A stretch of DNA of 64,000 bases. It comes from Telmatactis stephensoni (Eukaryota; Cnidaria; Anthozoa; Actiniaria; Isophelliidae). The stretch covers positions 434,001 to 498,000 of the forward strand of contig JALIZF010001869.1 of the NCBI GenBank assembly GCA_029948255.1, written 5' to 3'. This document shows positions 45,175-57,500 of this stretch, piece by piece. A program made the position numbers and the translations under genes. The notes beneath the pieces were generated by a model that was not told where the DNA came from, did not search any database, and was given only the letters and a program-made list of their open reading frames with translations. Numbering within the stretch: the stretch's first letter is position 1; every line of letters starts with the position of its first letter.

Positions 45175-45345
45175 AGCGGTAAAAAAAGTCGAGAAAAAAG
45201 TCGGGAAAAAGTTAAGGACGAGAAAAAAGTCGGGAAAAAGTTAAAGTCGGGAAAAAAGTCGGGAAAAAGTTAAGGACGAGAAAAAAGTCGGGAAAAAAGT
45301 CGGGAAAAAGTTAAAGTCGGGAAAAAAGTCGGGAAAAAAGTCGTA
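45175..45345. repeat. Minisatellite with GTCGGGAAAAA units
   Basis: About 170 bp of AAAAAGTCGGGA units mixed with AGTTAAGGACGAGA, giving higher-order blocks of about 28 and 50 bp. It ends directly at the inverted-repeat element that follows. Confidence 0.85.
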
Positions 45346-45368
45346 CCCTGTCACGACCCTGTTATGTA

Positions 45369-45640
45369 GTCAGAAAGAGCACATCGAGCTGTATATAATC
45401 CCGAGGTTGATGTTAATCGGATATACATTGATAGAGATATAGCAGTTCAAACATGCTAGAATTTACAAAGAAATGTATGGTTGTAGCTGTTGTAGGGATA
45501 AATGTCCACAAATGTCCCTACAACCATACATTTCTTCATTGTAAATTCTAGCATTTTTGCACGGCTGTTAGTCATTCAATATCAAACCGATTAACACCAA
45601 ACTTCGGGATTTTATATAGCTCGATGTGCTCTTTCTGACC
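45369..45640. repeat. 272-bp inverted-repeat element
   Basis: CAGAAAGAGCACATCGAGCT on the left and its mirror at the right end; further in GCTAGAATTTACAAAGAAAT and TTGTAGGGA with mirrors around the centre at about 45504. Outer parts of the arms are diverged; the inner 60 bp nearly perfect. Confidence 0.75.
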
Positions 45641-45750
45641 GGTTATATGAGTTTTGCGTTACCATCGTCAAAATTTGAGGGACTCGTACCCAGTCTTCAC
45701 GGTATGAAAGTGGCTAATACATGTACACCTATTATAAGATGCTAGGGTCA

Positions 45751-45853
45751 TCTTGCATTATGGGTGATCAGGGCAAGTAAAAATTCATCACTATATTTTC
45801 ATGCGAACACTGTATTTTCCACAATACTTGCCCTGATTACCCATGATGCAAAG
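45751..45853. repeat. Inverted-repeat element, 103 bp
   Basis: CTTGCATTATGGGTGATCAG plus GGCAAG mirrored by CTTGCCCTGATTACCCATGA plus TGCAAAG. Confidence 0.75.
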
Positions 45854-46473
45854 TTGAGCATGAACAGGTATGTTGCATTTTAACATTAAAGGTTGTAGAA
45901 TTCGTTTATCTTATGGAATTGATCAAAGCTTCCTCTCTTTTATATATAAAAGTAAGTTGCCCTCTCTTTTATATATGGAGGTAAGTTATAAGGAATTACA
46001 AAATGTACAGAAAAAAATTCATGCAGACGAATAAGCCACAAAAAAACAAAAACAAAATCTTGCAGCATAGATTGAAAATAAAAAAAATTCCTGCAACAAT
46101 CAAAAGTCCCCCCCCCCCCCCCATCACTTTTCTAATGGTCCGTCCCTTATGCTCTCTTGAGGTCGCTCTAGCTCGAGGACTTCCCTAATCGATGAAGCTG
46201 TGTCAACAAAAGCCTAACTTTGAAGTTTCTGAACCAATAAAACTCAACTACGTACTGTCCATTGTTGAGAAGGTCAGTTTTACAAGGTCAATGTTTGTTA
46301 TTAAATTTTAACCTTTTGTTCGTTTGAGTTTGAAAAAGGTTACCAGAACTGGTCAAAACCATGGAAACCTAGTTAGAAATATGTACAATTTTTGGATTTC
46401 ATGCATGATGACACATGCAAATTAAAGTAAATTTATATAGAGAAATCCTCCTTTTTTCATAGATATACAAGTG

Positions 46474-46749
46474 CAGGGTAGTAACGAGGTATATGGGATC
46501 AGGGATCAGCGTTATTTTGGGGCTCAGGGATCACACTGGGGGCATGAACGTTATTTTTTGGTCTCAGGGATCAGATTTTTAGCCTTGGGATCGGGATCAC
46601 TGTCTTTGGAATCGGGATCACCATTTTTCAGGGATCACTTTTTACGGGATCAGTGATCAAAATTGTCCTTATTTTGGGGATCAAGGATCAGATTTTTAGC
46701 CCTGGGATCGGGATCACTGAAAAAACTATATACCTCGTTACTACCCTGC
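46474..46749. repeat. Iterated-phrase element, family C (GGGATCAGGGATCA)
   Basis: Perfect terminal inverted repeats of about 22 bp start GCAGGGTAGTAACGAGG and end CCTCGTTACTACCCTGC. AAGT flanks both sides. The interior is almost entirely variants of GGGATCA, CAGGGATCAGATTTTTAGCC and GGGATCGGGATCACTG. The frame across it is incidental. Confidence 0.8.
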
Positions 46750-47404
46750 AAGTGAACTGAAGGAATCGCGCAACCACTTGTATATGTATGTATATGTACC
46801 CGTCGCCATATGTTATCCGAATATATTTGCATATTTTCAAACAGAATTATTTCATTAAATTGGTCTGTACTGTTTATGTGACATTTTCAGGATTTCAATT
46901 GACAGTTATTTCCTGTATCGCCCCGGTCCGAAAGGGACAATAACATTTCATGACACAAGCTGAAAACATTTTTAGAGGAAATCCACAATGCCATAAACAT
47001 GATCTACTTTTCATCTCTTTAACAAGTTTTTCTAAATGATATATATGACTTTTAGGCCTGGAAAGACAAAACAATACAAAGCAGGAAAAAAAAACAAAAA
47101 ACACGCGGGCGCACACACAAACAGCAAAAGCGGATATATCATAGTATACCACACTGACATTGACCATTTCTTTCGTAGTCTTCTTGCTTATACTATTGTT
47201 TGAAAAAATGCAAGAACGGAATATTATAATTGCACCGGCTACATCTGTCAGCTCAAAAGGTTTTGCATTGATGAGTAATTTTCACTTCGCATACAAATTC
47301 GTGACACTTAAAAAGAAAGCCCCAGACAGATGAAAATAATGGAAATAATTATAATGATATAACACTTGTAGTAAGGAACGTTGAACTATTGAAAATTATC
47401 TGAG

Positions 47405-47592
47405 GAGAAAAATCAGGAGAAAAAACCCTCGTGGCATGGTAGAGAACAACACATCAAACAACTGAAACTCATTTCACATATGATCTGATTGCTCGAGCCT
47501 CGTACTCGAACCCGGACAGGGACTCGAACCCGGACCACAGCGGTGAAAGGCCGGTGCTCTCACCACTCGGCCAACTATGCCACCCACCCATA
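47405..47592 (-). mobile_element. tRNA-derived SINE, copy 3
   Basis: Read on the minus strand: GGGTGGCATAGTTGGCCGAG, TGGTGAGAGCACCGGCC, the B-box GGTTCGAGTCC (a second, duplicated B-box follows), TTTGATGTGTTGTTCTCTAC and GAGGGTTTTTTCTCC. Same family as 17190 and 29681. Confidence 0.8.
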
Positions 47593-48529
47593 TTTATTTT
47601 GAATTTACAATTAACAATTTTATAAACAATGTCCTGAAAACAACAACAAAACAAAACAAACAGCCTGAATTGAAGAACTGAAAAGTCGGGTTTGCAACTG
47701 AGCTAGTTCATCACCCCTAACTTACCACTTTTTTTTCGAAACTTATTTTCATATTCAAACGTTAAAACTCGTCTTTTTTTTTAGTAATAATAGATATAAT
47801 AGTTATAATAGATCCGCAATTCGATCATTATATTTACAGAGGGCCTTTCAGGGTCAATAATGGAGAGGCAAAATTAGCCTTAAACTATAAGACCAGCCAA
47901 GTAATTTTCCCTTGGGATGTATGTTTGGTGGGAGTTTGTAATTCACCAGGAGGCAAATGAAAAGAATAGTGCGGGTATTTTTTGGTGGCAAATACTCTGT
48001 GTGGGAGGACGCGGTACATTCTGTGTTTCTTTTTCTTTACTCAGTGTCTTGAAACTGACAAACTGACGGATCTTGAAGATTCAATTTGGTTTCCATGGAG
48101 ACCAGTATAATTCCAACTTGGCAGTGAAAGTATATGGAACTTAAGCACACACTTTTATTACTAAAATTCAAATCAATATTGTTTTAGTCTTTTTACAGAG
48201 TCGAAGAAAACGATTTGTTTATTTGAGCTATGAAAAAAATGCGTTTTTTCGCCAGACACCTGCTCTGATGGTCCTGCTGTGGGCTACCTGTGTTAAGAAA
48301 GAGGAAGCCAATCTACCTTATACCAGATACGGACGGATTGATATGGTTTCGTGAATCCTGTTAGAAATGACCTTCTGAATGGTAAAGAAACTTGTAGAAG
48401 TCTTCACAATGATAACCTAAAACTTTCAAGAGCTCACTGATGCGAAATCAAAGTCTACAGAGATCGTTTTTGCCGGAGCCAAAAGCTTTTACGTTTACGT
48501 TGTTGCTGGCGACGTCTGACTGAGAGACG

Positions 48530-51500
48530 ATGAATCGTACCTCGAAATTCAGAGTGTCTTCGCATAAAATAGGCATTATATGCATAACATTTACGTTTAT
48601 TTGGGGCTTATATTTGGTAAAAGTCCAGCTTGATGAAAGGAACTCTCAGCCTGATTTCCTCAAGGCTCGAATTATAGAACTATCCAAGGAATATGTCAGA
48701 GCACTCGCTCGCGCCAAAGCTATGGGAAGCATCGACGGGCAAACATCTTCAGGTTGGTCAGGACATTATTGCTAAATGGTTGTATTTACTACTTTTTATT
48801 TGTCTAGAGTAATGTCTTTTGAAGAATATGGGTCATTACAAAGTTTGTACAGAAGACAAGTTAAGATGCACAAGATTCACCTTGTTGAACTTTCTCGCTT
48901 CGTCTACTCTTAAATTGATGATGAAACCGAAAACTTTCCATTTAGTTTATTAAAAACCTCAAATTTTCTGGCCGAACTGTAATTTTCCGTTGCACATGTC
49001 ATTTCAAAGTATGCGGACATTTGTCAAAGAGCTTGTAAATTCTGATTTTGACAAAGGCATTGATGAAAACAAGCAGTCATCGCTTATTTCGTTTATGAAC
49101 AACTACCCTTGGCCTCAGACTGCGTTTGGATAAATTTGAAAATGCATCCTTTTTTGCCAGTTTCTGATTTATATATGTATATAGTTCTTTGATATCTATA
49201 ACCCTTTGGTCGCTCAAATTAATTTGAAGTGCTCAACCCTTACAGATTATACAGTGCTCAAGTTATTGTGCTTGTCCGAGCTTCGTCATTTGAGTTGTGT
49301 GACTCGCGGCCTAGCAACTGTCTGTTGCTCTGATGGATGTACGTATTAAAAACATTCAAATTCTAAACAACTGCTCCTTTTACTTCCTGTTATAATAGCT
49401 GAAATTGAAATGCTGCGAGATGTAAACTACTACATCAAGCGACTGGCTCTAAAAATGCTCTAGATAGAGCTGTTAATGAGCTATTTATATGAATTTGTCA
49501 GATCTAGTCACGAAAACATTGGTTGTCGGTTTTTATAATGTCTAGATGCCCGGCAGCCGGTCACAACCTTCAAAAGACTAAATGCCCGGCAGTCTGAAAT
49601 TTGTTACGCGCTTTACTCGTGCTCGATGGATCTGAGCAAATTATAGAGAACAATCCAAGAACGCGAAAGACTGATTATGCTTGACTGCCGGTCACAACCT
49701 TCAAATTACTAAATGCCTGGCAGTCTAAAATTTTTTAATATCAATCAAAGAACTAACTAAGATTCAACATTTCTTAACAAAGACAGAGGGTTTAATGCAC
49801 TGAATCTTAGTTGTTTTATTGATTTTTTGTAAAACAATTTACACTGTCGGGCTAGTTATTTGAAGGTTGTGACTGGCAGTCCAAGAGGGTGCACAATAGG
49901 TTTGGCAGGATGCGAGATTCAACTTGTTTTGAGGGCGAGATTCAGGATTTGTAATAAAAATAGGTGCAGGAAGCAGGAATTTTAACGACTAGCGGGAGCA
50001 GGATTTTAGCGAAACAAGAGAACGGGATGCGGGAATGCTGAGGGATAATAGTGAGAATACAGGATTATAATTGAACTGTGACGCTCCAGTTGTTTTCATC
50101 ATTTCCGTCAAACAGAAGATACATCAGCAAATGGTCCATTTCCTGCATTTTGGAAATGAGCTTTATAAATATCTGTCAACACCGCAAAGAGAGTAAAAAT
50201 TGCAATACCAAAAATAAGTTTCAAATTTTTCAATACAAAAAGATATATACAGATGGAAGATCAGTAAAACTTTCTTCTTTGTATATTTCTCAGTTGATAC
50301 CAGATACTTCGAATGAAATGAAGTGAAGTGTTTGTAAACTAGCTGTTGTTTAGGGATCTGAGGTTAATCCAATTATTCTCCAAGTCAATGGAATGCTATA
50401 TGTAGACCTTTTGGCGGGAATGGCTCCTTGATTTTAACCAATCTCTGATTGGTTAACGAATTGGAACAGAATGTAGCGCTTGTTGAAGCAGCCGTGTGTT
50501 TCCGAGGGAGCTTTGTGCGACAAGGCTAAACACAGCTGCTAGGGAGACTATCATTTTGATGGTACCACTTGATTAGTGCATATGGCTTATTGTTGGACAG
50601 TCTTTTCTCAGAGATGATAAACAAAATTCATAATGCACTCTGGTAGTTGTAGTAAAATGACACCATTGTGCAAAATATAATGTTCTATTAATATTGGAAA
50701 ACATTTCAGAAAAAAATTAAGGAAAATTAAGGAAAAATTAATTTTACCGAGATAAAATTTTCTGAGATACAGAAAGATCTTTATGTTACAACTGCCAACA
50801 ACTGCTGTACTTAGTATTGCTATCTCTTAAATTAATGCTGTTTTTATGATTGTTAATTATTATTATAATTACATTTTTATTGTAGAAGTTGCAGACATGA
50901 AAAAGACTACTGCGGTATTATTGGAAAATATGTTGGACAGAATACACACATTGGAGAAACAAGTCGAAAATGTTATTGTAAATAGTACTTTAGAATTTGA
51001 GTCCCTAGAAAAGCAAATCAAGTCTCTAAACAATTCCATTCAGTATCAAAGCAACAAATCACAAGGTACTTGTAAAGGATGATTACTATGATGACAACTA
51101 TGATATGATGAAGATTATGATTATGATATGTGTTGATGATGATTGTGATGGTTAAAATGATGATTATGATGATGATGATAACTGATTATTTTGATGTAAA
51201 GTACTAGTTGCTACTACTAGATAAATCCCGGGGATGGAGACTCGATTGTAAAAGGATTGGGTATGCTCGTTGGGTATATGTGCAACCTGTTACTTTGGCT
51301 TTCCTTACTTTCTTATTGCTTTCACAGATGATGATGATAATTGTTGATGCTGATTATTGTTTTACTGTTACTCTCAGTATTGATAATAATTATAATTATT
51401 ATTGATAATTTACAATCATTTTTAATTAGATTTATTATAATTGCTGACCAGTTCAATAATTGAACATGAGCATATTTCCCTTCAATCATTTTAATATACA

Positions 51501-54500
51501 GTGTATACACCTGCACTGATGAAAGGGGTGGTGGGTGGGTAAAGAGAACACCATCACCCCCAGGTTTATTAGTCAAATGATGATGATTATGAACTTCTGA
51601 GACACACGTAAAATAAAGATTCTTAAATCCCCTACCAAAGTCCCTGTTTTATATTTTGTAATTTGCCTATTTATAGACAATGTTTATTCTGTGTATATAC
51701 AAGGCTGTTCTAAGAAAATAGTCTGACATATGACAATGTTATTGAGCCAGCTATTTCAGCAAATATCTCACGGTTACTGTTTTTAAAGACACCGTAATTT
51801 AGCAAATTTTAGTGAGTTCCTCCAAAATATCATCAAATTTTGTACTTGCTAAAATTGGTATTTTTGGGCATCCTTGGTCAATAGATTGTAGTAAAAATTG
51901 TCATTCCCCCTTAAAAATTGCTTAAAAAATCAAATTCTTTCTAATTCATTGAATTTCACTAAAGGGGCTGTTGCCTAGCAACAATTATCAGAGATCTCCA
52001 TCTCTCACAAGTTTGTTTAGAAATTGGTTTCATTAGCACTTAATATTTAAGAAAACCACAAAAGAATGCATTAAATTTACATTGTACTTCTAACAAAGAG
52101 CCTTTTATGCTCAGAGGATTAAAAGAAAAATATAATTGAAAACAGTAGGGCAAATGAAAGGGACTCCAGGAGAACTCTCTTCAACTTCCTCTCACCACAT
52201 TGTTCATTACTGTAATTTCACATGCTGAGATTTGAATTAGTATTTTTGGTTTGAGAATAGTTTGAGTTTTAGTGTCTTTAAATGCATAATTTTTATCATA
52301 ATCCAGAACAATGCAAAAAATAATTACAAAAATGTTGATTTGGTGTAAAAAGAGCTTTCTGTGCTTTGAATTCATGATCTAGATGTAGATGTATAATTAT
52401 GAATCACTCTATACACAATGAGAACTGCTTTTGGTGTTTATGAATAGTTAATGTATTTCATGTACAACTGTTAATTATTCACACCCCTGAGTCTCTTGTT
52501 TATTCCTAATCCACAGTTTTTAGATCTGCACATTTTTATTTCATTCTCTAAATTGAAATGAGTCTGAATGCTGTAAGGATTTTGGAACTTGATGCATACA
52601 ATTAGGATGAATTAATTATTTTGTTCTTATTTGGGATAGTTAAGACCACTAATCAAGAGTCACTTATTTATCTGTTCAGACTAATAATGTCACTTTGAAT
52701 TTACATCATATATTGCAGCTGTTAATGTTTTTTTTTCCACCATACAGTTCATTTTAATTTAAGGCTTTATTTTCCTTTTACTGTCTGATTTAGTACATTT
52801 TAAGTTTTAATTGCTAGTCTTATGAAAATGAATTGAAAAGAATCCCCAAAAATTATAATTTTTATAATAACTTTTGATTTAACTAGAAATGTTGTTATTT
52901 ACTGTTAAAATTGTATTCTGATATGTCTTGATATGCATTAAGCCCATAAAGTTGGCTGGTTGAGTCTGCCGTTAAATGAATTCATGTGTTCCAGATAGCT
53001 TGTTTAATAATTAATTATTGTGGCTCTAAGAAAGGATATGTGCAATGCTTGAAGTTTTGTGGCTATTCTGCACTTCATATTTGCACTATTTGACATTTGC
53101 AAAGAATTATAATTATTTTAAAGAGAATACTCATTATATAGAGTACTTGTGTTCTAACTGATGCGAGTTAAAAAAATAAAATTGCAATGCCAGTCATGAT
53201 CTTTATAACATAGCTACAATAATTATACAATCATGTATATTATTAAACATAGCATCCAAGTGTTCTGATCAGTAATAGCTGATTTGTGCATGTGAGCGTG
53301 TGTCCAAAACTCAATGGACAGCACACTGCTGTCAATTTTTTTCCTTTTCTTGTCTTTTTATATGTGGCTAAATGGAATTTAGGCAAAGTTAAATGCTAGC
53401 GATGAGTGTTCGCCACTTACAATATTATTATAGTAAGATTGCTAGGGTACAAATGGGGTTGTTATATAATCCACTGGCAGTGGTTGTTTTTTCCATTGTT
53501 AGCTTAGGCTTGGCTAGTTTGCTATTCTCCACTATTATTTGAGACTATTCTATCACGTGCTTTCCACATGTTTGCCTGCATTGATTTGCTAGTTGCTTAC
53601 ATACCCACGGGATAAGCGGTTCCTGGCACTCTTATCGCCAAGCTTGCTATGCTATCGAATTTCACTGATCAAAGTGCATTTCGCATTCGCTAGCTTGCTT
53701 GATCAATGCTATTGCACACAGCTTTTTCCCACCCTCCTCATTCCTAAGGTAAGTTAGGTAAGTACTCCTCTGACTTGTTCAGTGTGAAGGTGCTCAGTGG
53801 GTGGCAACAGGGTTGCCATGGTAATGATCGCTAGCTAATGCCAGGCACCTCCCACTGATCAAGCACCTACGCCAAACTCATCGGTGATGGGTTTAACGCT
53901 GTCTTTGTATTTCTTCTTGGAAAATTGACAGAGGAAAATCTTAATTCCTTCAGAAGTTACAATTATTTCTGTTTTCCCTTGTCAGTACTGAGTGAAAACT
54001 CAAAATTAATTGTTTGTTGTAGTTAAAGGGAATGAAATTTTTTTCAGTCTAAAATATAGTTTAGACATTGATTAAACATCATTCTGTGATTTTAATGCTT
54101 TGCATACTCCTTCCTTTTCCATGCAAAATTTAAAAAAAATACATTCAAGCATCTCGCTGCTGAATATGGCTCACCTTTTTGTGTGGCCAGACCGCCAGAC
54201 ATGACATCACATGGTTTTCTAGTTGAGGGAAAAACATGGTGGGCATGCATTTGGTAAAGAAAGGAGGCAAGTTTTGTGTAGCTGGTAGCCCAAATCAATA
54301 CAGCTTATTATTTTTGGGTTTGTTAAAGAAACAATCGGTGAACACTCAACTGAGCAGCCATTGAGTTATGGAGCCACTTAATAATCAGTTGCTGTAGTGG
54401 AAAATGATAATAGTATGATAAAACATGTATTATGTAATGATAAAACATGTATTATGTTCTTCTAATTAATTTTTTCTCAGTTCTAGGTAGGCATTGTAAT

Positions 54501-57500
54501 ATTCCTGTTGATCCTAATTTTCCTGAATGTGGTAAAAAAGCACAGGTACATATTGCACTAAAACAGTTTCCATGTGAAGTTTCCATGTTTCCAAGTCTAT
54601 AAAAAAGTGCCAGAAATCATTAAAATATTCATCACAATTATTATGGAAATTTGACCATCAAATGATTTACCTGGTTTGCCCATTTGACTGAACACATTTC
54701 ACCACTGACATTACTGGTTACTTACATGTACGTAGTATCAACATATATTTTCACTTTTTAAAAATTTTATCTGGCCAAACTTTTTGTCAGGTTAAATTTG
54801 CCTCTTGCCTGACAAATGGTTAACCTGCTTATTAAAAATTGCGTGAATGTGAAATGGAGCATGCTGTGCTGTTTCCATGCCTGTGCCATAATGTTGTTAG
54901 TCTCCTTGAGGTGTCAAAATGACAGCCATACAAATATTGTTCCAAAATCAATAGCTGTGTACTAAAATATATCCATTGGATAAACCGTTATATACCCAAT
55001 GGATAATACCATCATTCTGGCTCTATCTCTATCCACCCTTTGTGCAACTGCTACCTGTTTTTAATTAGTATTTTGATTCTATTTTTGCAATAATATTATT
55101 TATTTTCTGGTGCAAATTATTTTGCAAGGGAGATTTTCATTTAATTTCAGTTGAGAGTATCAGGCCAGTCACCAATACCTTGAAAAAAGGGTTTCGTTTT
55201 TGCTACCCAATATATTAATTCTAATCAGTAATTTGAGATATTCAGAATATATGACTAATTGCATGTATGATTGGTTTTATTTAGTGGCTAAAGAATAAAT
55301 GGAAATCAGATCCAAAGTATGCAAAACATGGAGTCAATGGTTCAATGTGTACAGTGCTCAAGTATCTGAGTGAGGTTAGTGAATAGATCGTTTTCACGTG
55401 ACGTCACTGATTTACCGCCGCCATATTTGTGGACCACCTCGATGGCGTGACTATGCAAATTACATATAACACAACTAGCGAAGTAGTCGTTATCAGAGCG
55501 CTCTCGGGAGTCTTTAACATGGAATCTCCAGCCACTGATGCAAAAAATAACGAATCTAATTCGAAATTATCTTCTATTCCTCTTTCTGGTTATGCAAATA
55601 AATTGGAATCTCAAGTTAAACGGCGTTATCTGGAGAAAATATCGTCAATTGGAATTGATCCTGTATTGGTTGACGGCAAACACTTTGAACCGGACTGTTT
55701 ACCTCCTGTAGAATCTACAGATCTTCTTTTTTATCTCGTCCTTGAAACTAGTTTTTATACCAAGCAGCAGTTTAAGGCTTTTCGAAGTCTAGAAGCATAC
55801 AATCAGATGGTATCTGGATTCATTGCCAGCGTAGAAGGTCATATCATTGCAGACAAGTTTGTTGTTTCAGCGAAGGTGAGACATTCACAGCGAATGAACG
55901 ATGCTTTGATCCCTGTATGGATCATCACTGAAAAGGAAGGAAACATTATTTCTGCCCACTGTTTAGGCTGTAAAGCCGGTCTTGGCGAGGCCTGTTCTCA
56001 CGTAGCTAGCGTGCTTTTTTACCTCGAAGCCTGGACCAAGATTAATGGCAAACTTTCTTGCACACAAGTGAAGTGCACGTGGATTCTGCCGACGTATGTC
56101 AAACAAGTTGAGTACGCTAGAGCCAGAGACATAAATTTCACTTCAGCTAGGAAAATGAAAGCAGACTTGGACGAAAAGATAGATGCCATTGGCGTTGAAA
56201 GCGATTCCGCTCACGTTTCTGAGCCATCAAAGCCAAATTCTAAGGAAGCAGGTAAAGCTCCGACAAAACCGGAAATGGACGTGTTCTTCAGTGAAATCAA
56301 CAAAAGTCACAAGAAGCCTGTAGTACTCAGCTTGATTTCGCCTTACTCAAGTAGCTTTGTACTGAAAAGCCGGACGATCCCAACAATCAGTGATCTCTTC
56401 GACAATAAATACCTGGATCTAACTTATCCAGAACTGATCAAAGTTTGTCAAGAGACAGAGATCAAAATATCAAAAGATCAAATCCAACAGATAGAAAGGG
56501 ACACTATAAAGCAGTCCAAGGGACATAATTTTTTTAAACATAGGGCTGGGAGAATAGGAGCCTCTCAAAGTAAGTCTGCAAGTCACACCAATCCTGCTTT
56601 GCCCTCACAGTCTCTCATACAAGGAATATGTTACCCTGAGCTAAATAAGTTATGTAATAAGGCTGTGCTTCATGGATGCAGACATGAGCAAGAAGCTATC
56701 AATGCTTATGAAGAAATTATGCAAAAAACACATACTAACTTCAAAGTTCACAAATGTGGATTATTTATCAATGAAGATTATCCCTATCTACATGCCACCC
56801 CAGATTTTTTGTCCTCGTGTGATTGTTGCGGAGAAGGGTGTGGTGAGGTGAAATGCCCATTCTGTATTGAAAACTGTGACTTTGATAACTATGTTTTAAA
56901 GCCTTCTTCCTGTTTACAAAAGAACAGCAATGGAATGTTTGTTCTAAAGCGTGATCATCAATACTACTACCAGGTCCAACAGCAGCTTTTTACCGTTAAC
57001 AAAGAATACTGTGATTTTGTTGTGTGTTCATTTGGAAACAATGGCAAAACACAACTTGTGCATGAAAGATTAACTCCAGATAAAGAACACTGGGAAAATG
57101 TTTTACCTAAGCTTACCACTTTTTGGAGAACGTGTGTTTTACCTGAGGTGCTTGGTAAATGGTCAACTAGAAGACGCACCGTGAGCCATACTAGTTCAAA
57201 TGAAAGTGATGCTGTTTGTTACTGCAGAACTCACAATGATACACCTAGTGTAAGCTGCTGCAATCCTGCATGCCCCATAGTTAATTTCCATCTTTCTTGT
57301 TTGGGGTTAAGTACCACACCCAAGTTATGGTATTGTCCCAATTGCAGAATGTTACCTGAATTTAAACGACAAAAAAAGGCACAACCTGCCAAGAAAGAAA
57401 CAGCACCATCTAAAGCCCTGACTCTGGACCACATCTGTACTTGCAAAACAAAGGCAATGGAGAATGATAAGTTGTTAGAGTGCCACAGTCCAAACTGCAA

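Larger units (their letters stand above)
40596..48529. other. Intergenic region between the divergent transporter and MGAT5-like genes
   Basis: The two genes are head to head about 8 kb apart. No exon supported. It contains the repeats listed separately, and two similar hairpins, CCGGCCTAAAGGCCTGG plus GCACGAGTAA (about 41944) and CAGTCCCTTCGGGACAGG plus CACGAGTAA (about 43105). The stretches 41000-41900, 44170-45170 and 47600-48500 show nothing specific. Confidence 0.55.
48753..54480. other. Introns 1 and 2 of the MGAT5-like gene
   Basis: AT-rich intronic DNA around exon 2 (50886-51065). Listed separately: the inverted repeat at 49683-49882, the phrase element at 49885-50065 and the family A fragment at 51222. 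There is also an (AT/GATGAT)-rich patch at 51080-51190 and a small inverted repeat GGTGCTCAGTGGG / CCCACTGATCAAGCACC at 53789-53868. 51300-53500 shows nothing else. Confidence 0.6.

Noticed and set aside
45175..45345. Telomere- or centromere-type satellite
   Set aside because: Only about 170 bp, irregular unit order, next to an inverted-repeat element; a local minisatellite is simpler.
55429..55452. GTG-initiated longer form of the YqaJ protein
   Set aside because: A GTG start is unlikely in an animal element, and this stretch lies in the terminal repeat region.
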